Of a DNA stretch of 10,786 bases, positions 6,809 to 10,786 are shown one piece after another; positions within the stretch are counted from its first letter, which is position 1, and the number at the start of each line of letters is the position of its first letter. The translations under genes were made by a program, and so were the position numbers. The DNA is taken from the NCBI GenBank assembly GCA_026413805.1, contig JAOAKE010000033.1, forward strand, positions 1-10,786. The letters run 5' to 3'. This stretch comes from Microcaldota archaeon (GTDB lineage: Archaea; Micrarchaeota; Micrarchaeia; Anstonellales; Anstonellaceae). The notes beneath the pieces were generated by a model that was not told the origin of the DNA, searched no databases, and worked only from the letters and a program-made list of their open reading frames with translations.

Positions 6809-8536
6809 TTGCAATTTCCAGGCTGGCAGGGATTCTTTTCTTTTGTCTCTAGCTTTTCGCTTGGCGCACCATTTTCTTCATCTTCTGCGACAAAGAGAAT
6901 CCAGCGCAACTTTGACTTGGCAGGGATAAACACAAGCCCAAGCAAATATGCGGCGGGCTCTTTTTTCCTTTCATTTCTGCTTTCTGCCCCGCTTTCGGCC
7001 ATTCTTGCCTTTGCGCTTGCCCTCGATGCCCTTGGCTTGCTCGCACTCTTTCTTCTCACCTTTGCGCTTATTTTGTCCTCCCTAATCCTTCTGCCTTCTG
7101 CGTGCGCAAGGGCATTTACAAAGGAAGCTGAAGCAGAGCTGCCATTCGTCTTGAGGGAGCTTGCAATATACCTTGACATCGGGCTGCCTTTTGAAAAGGC
7201 AATCTACAAAATTGCCTGCGGAAGCTACCTTCTTTCGCCCACTTTCATGCGCGCTTATAAGGAGATAAAGGCAGGGGCAACAGTGCAGGCTGCCTTGGGC
7301 AGCATTTCCTTGCAAAGCAACTCCATGCAGATAAAGCGCAGCGCCCTCCTTCTTGCCTCAATATACGAGACTGGCACAGGCACAGAGTCCCTTAAGCGCA
7401 TGGCAGAAGAACTCTCAGCGCAGCAAATCTCCAATATGCGCGCCCAAGGAGGCAGGCTGTCGCTCCTTGCCATCCTATTTGTTGCTTCATCAGCGCTGTT
7501 GCCTTCTTTTTTTTCAGTCTTTGCTGCCCTCTCCCCGATGTTTTTGGAGTCAAGCATGACTTTGCTTCAGGTTCAGCTTGCATTTTTATTGGTCTTCCCA
7601 GCGCTTAATGCCCTGTCGCTTTCTGCTTTTTTCCTTTTTCTTCCTTCATTTCGCCGAGGGACAATTGGAGGAACAAGGATATTGAGTGAATTTTTGGAAA
7701 GGAAGGGCTTTCCCTATGGGGCAAATGGGCTTGCAGCACTCGCCCTTTTCATGTCTTTTCTCCCCGCCATTTTCTTCCTTTATCTTGGCAGCCTCCCACT
7801 CTTCTTTCTTTCAATCTGCATAGGGCCAGCTGCCTATATGTCTGCAACTTACCTTGCCCAAAGAGAGGTTGACGAAGCTGAGAGCCGCTTGCCAGATGCG
7901 CTTTATTCTGCTGCAGCAGTGCATCGGCTGCTTTCAGCAGAGAAGATGCTCTCTTTCTTGGCGAAGGGCGGCTATGGGCGGCTGTCTGCGTCTTTCGACA
8001 TTGCATTAAGGAGGCAAAAGGCAGGCGAAACCTTCGCAAGGTCCATGCAGGCGGCAGCAGAGAATTGCCCCTCGCAGCTTACCAAAAGGGCGTTTGACTT
8101 GCTGGTTGTGGCTTACGAGACAGGGGCTGCCATGCATGCTGCCCTGCGCGAAACAGCCCAAGATGTTGCTTCTTTTTTTGGCCTGGTGCGAGAGAGGGCA
8201 GCAATTCTTTCCATCCAGCGATACACCATACTGGCTGCCTCTTCAATCCTCGTCCCGTTTATAATAGGGACGGTTGTTTCAATGGTGCCACTCGTTTCAA
8301 GCGCAGTTTCTAGTCCCACCTCCAACGGAGTTTTTGGCACTGCCCAGGCCCAGCCAGACCTTGCTGCCCTCTGCCAAATTTATCTATTGGTAAACGCAGC
8401 AATCTCCTCGCTTTTTCTTGCGCTATCCCAGTCCTCTCCTACAAGGGCGGCCATTTACTTCTCTGCAATAGCGCCTATTTCACAGCTCATTTTCCAGCTT
8501 GCATCTTCCTCAGGCATTTCAGCCATCGCACACTAA
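6809..8536 (+). CDS. TadC/FlaJ-like pilus assembly platform protein with two T2SSF domains
   Basis: A polytopic inner-membrane platform protein that partners the upstream ATPase in filament assembly. It has two type II secretion F (T2SSF) repeats: about 105-245, beginning LPFVLRELAIYLDIGLPFEKA, and about 355-490, beginning ESRLPDALYSAAAVHRLL. Both contain the ETG signature (ASIYETGTG near 183-191; VAYETGAA near 434-441). Roughly nine hydrophobic segments are seen, in pairs after the N-terminal region and around each repeat, with three at the C-terminus. A cytoplasmic lead with the familiar LAGINTSPSKYAAG precedes the first helix. The start is uncertain: there is no in-frame ATG before the first domain. 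TTG 6809, four bases after the ATPase stop and behind a G-rich stretch, is my choice (575 residues). TTG 6740 would add 23 residues and overlap the ATPase by 65 bases. Confidence 0.85.
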   Translation: MQFPGWQGFFSFVSSFSLGAPFSSSSATKRIQRNFDLAGINTSPSKYAAGSFFLSFLLSAPLSAILAFALALDALGLLALFLLTFALILSSLILLPSACARAFTKEAEAELPFVLRELAIYLDIGLPFEKAIYKIACGSYLLSPTFMRAYKEIKAGATVQAALGSISLQSNSMQIKRSALLLASIYETGTGTESLKRMAEELSAQQISNMRAQGGRLSLLAILFVASSALLPSFFSVFAALSPMFLESSMTLLQVQLAFLLVFPALNALSLSAFFLFLPSFRRGTIGGTRILSEFLERKGFPYGANGLAALALFMSFLPAIFFLYLGSLPLFFLSICIGPAAYMSATYLAQREVDEAESRLPDALYSAAAVHRLLSAEKMLSFLAKGGYGRLSASFDIALRRQKAGETFARSMQAAAENCPSQLTKRAFDLLVVAYETGAAMHAALRETAQDVASFFGLVRERAAILSIQRYTILAASSILVPFIIGTVVSMVPLVSSAVSSPTSNGVFGTAQAQPDLAALCQIYLLVNAAISSLFLALSQSSPTRAAIYFSAIAPISQLIFQLASSSGISAIAH

Positions 8537-8555
8537 TCGCCTGCCAATATACACT

Positions 8556-8565
8556 CTTTATAAAT
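8556..8565 (+). promoter_or_regulatory. TATA box upstream of the TRAM gene
   Basis: CTTTATAAAT in the gap after the TadC-like gene is the best match to an archaeal TATA box in the window. Initiation about 26 bases downstream of its centre would be near 8587, about 95 bases before the TRAM ATG. That makes a long leader for an archaeal gene. The +1 position is inferred from spacing. Confidence 0.6.
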
Positions 8566-8590
8566 TCGTAAGCCAAAATCATAGCAGAGA

Positions 8591-8665
8591 ATGTATGTTC
8601 TACTTGAGGTCGCAGCCTGGTTTTTCCTGCATACTTCTTGCAGAACACGCATATCTCTAAACTGA
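8591..8665 (+). CDS. Possible leaderless upstream ORF or leader peptide, 24 residues
   Basis: ATG at 8591 sits about 30 bases after the centre of the TATA box, where a leaderless ORF would begin. It is open for 24 codons (MYVLLEVAAWFFLHTSCRTR, then four residues) to TGA at 8663-8665. The stop is 18 bases before the TRAM ATG, and the TRAM Shine-Dalgarno lies between them. I recognise no family. It could be a regulatory leader peptide, a small hydrophobic protein or chance. A short inverted repeat, CTGCA/TGCAG (8627-8643), lies inside it. Confidence 0.3.
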   Translation: MYVLLEVAAWFFLHTSCRTRISLN

Positions 8666-8683
8666 AAGAAAGGAGCTGATGTA

Positions 8684-8899
8684 ATGGGATTCGGAAGAGG
8701 AAATTTCGGCGACATGCCAAAGCCAGTCAAGGTCGGCGATGAGCTGGACGTGACTATTGAGGCTGTGGCCGCAAAGGGCGACGGTATCGCCAAGAAGGAC
8801 GGATTTGTAATATTCGTTCCGGGAACAGCGCAGGGAGACAACTGCAAGATCCGCATAACGCAGGTCAAGGCATCCTGCGCAGTTGCAGAGAAAGTCTAA
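8684..8899 (+). CDS. Small TRAM-domain RNA-binding protein
   Basis: A 71-residue protein made almost entirely of one TRAM domain, a small OB-like beta-barrel that binds RNA. Recognisable segments are PVKVGDELDVTIEAVAAKGD (14-33), the GIAKKDGFVIFVPGTAQGD stretch (34-52), and the closing strand KIRITQVKASCAVAEKV (55-71). The N-terminus is Gly-, Phe- and Arg-rich (MGFGRGNFGD), as in other archaeal stand-alone TRAM proteins. Some of these act as abundant RNA chaperones, including cold-responsive ones in methanogens. A clear AAAGGAG Shine-Dalgarno precedes the ATG. Codons end in C or G (AAG, GAC, GTC) more often than in the pilus genes, which suggests high expression. It has its own TATA box and a terminator, so it is probably monocistronic. 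Confidence 0.9.
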   Translation: MGFGRGNFGDMPKPVKVGDELDVTIEAVAAKGDGIAKKDGFVIFVPGTAQGDNCKIRITQVKASCAVAEKV

Positions 8900-8939
8900 G
8901 GGGTTAGAAATCCCCTTTCTTCTTTTGTTTTTTCTTTTT
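8898..8939 (+). terminator. Stem-loop plus T-run after the TRAM gene
   Basis: AAGGGG (8898-8903) pairs with CCCCTT (8912-8917) across an 8-base loop, starting within the TRAM stop codon, and is followed by a T-rich tract to 8939. Archaeal polymerase terminates on T-runs. The hairpin is not required but may stabilise the 3' end. Confidence 0.7.
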
Positions 8940-8968
8940 CAAGCTCAGCGCGAGCCAGTGCGATAAGG

Positions 8969-8976
8969 CTAAAATA
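8969..8976 (+). promoter_or_regulatory. Possible TATA box for pyrEF
   Basis: CTAAAATA lies with its centre about 24-25 bases before the pyrE ATG, in the 97-base gap after TRAM. No good Shine-Dalgarno precedes that ATG (AATTCCTCC), so a leaderless pyrEF transcript is likely. The element is only a fair match to a TATA box. Confidence 0.4.
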
Positions 8977-8996
8977 CCCAACTGAGAAATTCCTCC

Positions 8997-9671
8997 ATGG
9001 CAGAACTTCAAAAGTACCAGGCAGACTTCATTGAGCTTGCCATTTTTGCAGGCGCCCTCAAGTTCGGGAGGTTCACCCTTAAAAGCGGCAGGGTGTCCCC
9101 TTATTTTTTCAGCTCAGGGGTTTTTTACACAGGCGAATACAGCCGAGCCCTCTCCACGCTTCTTGCCGAGCTAATCTGCCGCAAGCTCAAGCCAGAGGAG
9201 TACGATGTGGTCTTCGGGCCTGCATACAAGGGCATTCCACTGGCAGTTTCCACTTCAATGGCCCTGGTTGCAAAGGGCATCAACAAGCCATGGTGCTTCA
9301 ACCGAAAAGAAGAGAAGGCGCACGGCGACAAGGGAGTATTTGTGGGCGCGCCAATTGAGGACGGGGCGAGGATAGCCATGGTAGATGATGTTTTCACAAC
9401 AGGCGGGGCAAAAGAAGAGGCAATTGCCCAGCTGCAGTCAGTTGCAAGGGTTTCCATCCCAGGAGTGTTCATACTCCTTGACAGGCGGGAGGTAGACGCC
9501 AGCGGAAAAAATGCAATCGCCGAGTTTGAAGAGAAGCACGATACAAAAGTCTACTCCATCGTAAACGCAGACCAGCTGTTTGATTACCTAGAGCACAACA
9601 AAAGCAAGCTGAAGGTATCAGAAGACGTTTTTGCAAGGTATACAGAGTACAAAAAGCAATACGGGGTATAA
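8997..9671 (+). CDS. pyrE: Orotate phosphoribosyltransferase
   Basis: Cytoplasmic 224-residue enzyme that joins orotate and PRPP to form orotidine 5'-monophosphate, step five of UMP synthesis. Visible elements are KFGRFTLKSGRVSPYFFSSG (22-41, substrate binding), FGPAYKGIP (73-81), the flexible catalytic loop FNRKEEKAHGDKG (101-113; R103, K104, K107, H109), the PRPP-binding motif MVDDVFTTGGA (128-138) and an acidic C-terminal extension ending in EYKKQYGV. The combination of FTLKSGR-SPYFF, GPAYKGIP, CFNRKE-K-HG and this tail closely follows the longer PyrE form of enterobacteria and fungi. It does not look like the shorter form common in archaea. The gene is followed one base later by pyrF. Confidence 0.95.
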   Translation: MAELQKYQADFIELAIFAGALKFGRFTLKSGRVSPYFFSSGVFYTGEYSRALSTLLAELICRKLKPEEYDVVFGPAYKGIPLAVSTSMALVAKGINKPWCFNRKEEKAHGDKGVFVGAPIEDGARIAMVDDVFTTGGAKEEAIAQLQSVARVSIPGVFILLDRREVDASGKNAIAEFEEKHDTKVYSIVNADQLFDYLEHNKSKLKVSEDVFARYTEYKKQYGV

Positions 9672-9672
9672 G

Positions 9673-10530
9673 ATGGCTTCAAACTATCTTGACTTGCTGC
9701 AGAAGTCCGCATACGAACGGCAATCTATCGTGTGCTTTGGGCTTGACCCTGACTTGCAGATGATGCCCAGCTCCCTCATGCAGCCGCGAGAGGAGAGGAT
9801 AGCCTATTTCTTCTCCCAAATAATAGATGCAGCCCTTGAAGCCCAGCCCTCCATATCAGCAATAAAGCCAAATTACGCCTACTTCGCCCAGTATGGGTTT
9901 GACGGGCTTCGCGCACTGAAAACAATAATTGAGCGCTACAAGGGAAAAATCCCAATAATACTTGATGCCAAGCGAGGCGACATTGGCAAAAGCAGCGAGG
10001 CATATGCCAAGGAAGCCTTTGACTTTTGGAATGCCGATGCAGTCACCCTCTCCCCATATATGGGCTATGACAGCCTCCTGCCTTTCATTGAGAGGTGCAA
10101 GCAGGGAAAGGGAGCCTATGTGTTGGCTCGCACCTCCAACCCAGGGGCAGCAGATTTCCAGTCTCTTCTCAGCGAAAACAACAGGCCTATTTTTCTTGAA
10201 GTGACCAACCGGCTGGCAAGGTGGCATGTTGATGGGCTGGGGGCGGTGGTTGGGGCAACGGCTCCGGACGAGCTGGAATCAGTTTTATGGGCGTTTTACG
10301 ATTCAGGCAAGAGAGTGCCTCTTTTAATTCCAGGGGTAGGCTCCCAAGGGGCGTCGGCAGGCGAAACTGCCAGGATAATCAAAAGCATCTGGAAGGAGTC
10401 CCTGCCCCTTCACAGGATAAACTCTTCTTCTGCAATAGCCTATGCTTTCAAAAAGAGCGAAAATGAGGACTTTGTCTCTGCTGCCCTTGAAGAGATAAAA
10501 AGGATGAATATGGAGATAGGGAAAATCTAG
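9673..10530 (+). CDS. pyrF: Orotidine 5'-phosphate decarboxylase, long (subfamily 2) form
   Basis: A 285-residue TIM-barrel enzyme that decarboxylates OMP to UMP, the last step of the pathway. The active-site set is visible: IKPNYAYF (K66) and LDAKRGDIG (D98, K100, D103). Other marks are VTLSPYMGYDSLLPF (124-138), ARTSNPGAADFQ (152-163), VVGATAPDE (192-200), the phosphate-binding LLIPGVGSQGA (217-227) and a C-terminal INSSSAIAYA segment. The CFGLDPD opening, SPYMGYDS and TSNPG segments and the length point to OMP decarboxylase subfamily 2 and away from the roughly 210-230 residue form typical of methanogens. ATG 9673 was preferred because it follows the pyrE stop by one base and begins just before the conserved core. 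An in-frame TTG at 9631 would overlap pyrE. Its TAG stop overlaps the stop of convergent glyS. Confidence 0.94.
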   Translation: MASNYLDLLQKSAYERQSIVCFGLDPDLQMMPSSLMQPREERIAYFFSQIIDAALEAQPSISAIKPNYAYFAQYGFDGLRALKTIIERYKGKIPIILDAKRGDIGKSSEAYAKEAFDFWNADAVTLSPYMGYDSLLPFIERCKQGKGAYVLARTSNPGAADFQSLLSENNRPIFLEVTNRLARWHVDGLGAVVGATAPDELESVLWAFYDSGKRVPLLIPGVGSQGASAGETARIIKSIWKESLPLHRINSSSAIAYAFKKSENEDFVSAALEEIKRMNMEIGKI

Positions 10531-10786
10531 AGGGAAACCTTCCCTTCCTTTACAAATTCCCTTATTTTTTGCGCTAATTCGCTTATTTTCACCCTGATTT
10601 GCTTGCCATCGTTTCTAAAGCGCACAGTGGCATCCTCATTCTTCAGGGAGTCGTAGTCAATAGTTATGCAGTAAGGCACCCCTATTTCGTCTGCGCGGGC
10701 ATATCTCCTGCCTATGCTGCCTGTTTCCTGGTAATAGACTCTTAACCCTGCTTCGCGGAGTGTTTCTTCAACCTCTCGTGCCTTTT
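10527..10786 (-). CDS. glyS: Glycyl-tRNA synthetase, C-terminal part only
   Basis: The last 85 codons of a minus-strand gene that enters from beyond the right edge. The peptide contains GSIGRRYARADEIGVPYCIT (22-41) and TVRFRNDGKQIRVKISEL (53-70). These match the C-terminal anticodon-binding domain of the archaeal/eukaryotic-type homodimeric glycyl-tRNA synthetase, where the GSIGRRYAR-DEIGV string is characteristic. The enzyme charges tRNA-Gly in the cytoplasm. The chain ends in a short lysine-containing tail, VKEGKVSL, without the longer C-terminal extension found in eukaryotes. The gene converges on pyrF and the two stops share CTAG. ThrRS and ProRS have related domains but not this motif. 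Confidence 0.88.
   Translation of the reverse strand, partial: KAREVEETLREAGLRVYYQETGSIGRRYARADEIGVPYCITIDYDSLKNEDATVRFRNDGKQIRVKISELAQKIREFVKEGKVSL
10531..10545. terminator. Perfect inverted repeat just after pyrF
   Basis: AGGGAA (10531-10536) and TTCCCT (10540-10545) form a six-pair hairpin with a three-base loop directly after the pyrF TAG, inside the last codons of glyS. A pyrimidine-rich stretch and T6 at 10565-10570 follow on the plus strand. It may help end the pyrEF transcript. On the glyS strand no T-run follows closely. Confidence 0.35.

Noticed and set aside
6679..7179. 166-codon minus-strand ORF across the ATPase/TadC junction
   Set aside because: It is antisense to two well-supported genes and its Ala/Ser/Lys-rich product looks like a composition shadow of the hydrophobic TadC-like sequence.
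1235..8580. 13-base match CGTAAGCCAAAAT at about 1236 and 8567
   Set aside because: Roughly one match of this length is expected by chance in a window this size, and the two contexts are unrelated.
8627..8643. CTGCA/TGCAG inverted repeat in the TRAM leader as a riboswitch or regulatory RNA
   Set aside because: Only five pairs with a seven-base loop and no conserved riboswitch core, so it is too weak to call separately.
9856..10227. Minus-strand ORF of 123 codons within pyrF, and one of 115 codons at 9125-9472 within pyrE
   Set aside because: They are mirror frames of strongly conserved enzymes, with no promoter or SD.

Overview
The window reads as archaeal chromosomal DNA. The supporting signs are an AglB/STT3-type oligosaccharyltransferase, a geranylgeranyl-reductase-family flavoprotein (archaeal lipid saturation), a VirB11/FlaI-type ATPase paired with a two-domain TadC/FlaJ-type membrane protein, an archaeal/eukaryotic-type glycyl-tRNA synthetase, a stand-alone TRAM protein, and TATA boxes placed so that several genes would be leaderless. 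I cannot fix the lineage from the sequence. Small genes, tight packing and this gene mix would fit a DPANN-like or related archaeon, but that is inference. Nearly all of the window is coding. I see no tRNA or rRNA gene, CRISPR array, transposase or attachment site.

Layout. (1) 1-2383, minus strand: a long aglB-like gene, cut by the window edge just after its WWDYG motif. (2) 2384-2461: a divergent promoter region with one TATA-like element lying between aglB and the rightward genes. (3) 2462-8536, plus strand: six closely packed genes in the order geranylgeranyl-reductase-like flavoprotein, PHP-domain phosphoesterase, cis-prenyltransferase (uppS-like), membrane-anchored DUF192 protein, type IV pilus/secretion ATPase, TadC-like platform protein. 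They overlap or are separated by at most about 30 bases. (4) 8537-8996: a promoter, a long leader holding a possible 24-codon upstream ORF, a small TRAM-domain gene, a stem-loop/T-run terminator and a possible pyrE promoter. (5) 8997-10530: pyrE and pyrF, one base apart, for the last two steps of UMP synthesis. (6) 10527-10786, minus strand: the 3' end of glyS, whose stop codon overlaps the pyrF stop in a shared CTAG.

How the genes may fit together. A cis-prenyltransferase makes long polyprenyl carriers, GGR-family enzymes saturate archaeal isoprenoids (in some archaea including dolichol-type carriers), and AglB transfers glycan from such a carrier to extracytoplasmic proteins. The ATPase/TadC pair assembles pilin-like filaments, and pilins are common targets of archaeal N-glycosylation. 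The left three quarters of the window could therefore be a combined lipid-carrier, glycosylation and surface-filament locus. This is inferred from co-location; no pilin or glycosyltransferase is visible here. The right part is housekeeping, notable for a PyrE and a PyrF that both look like subfamilies better known from bacteria.
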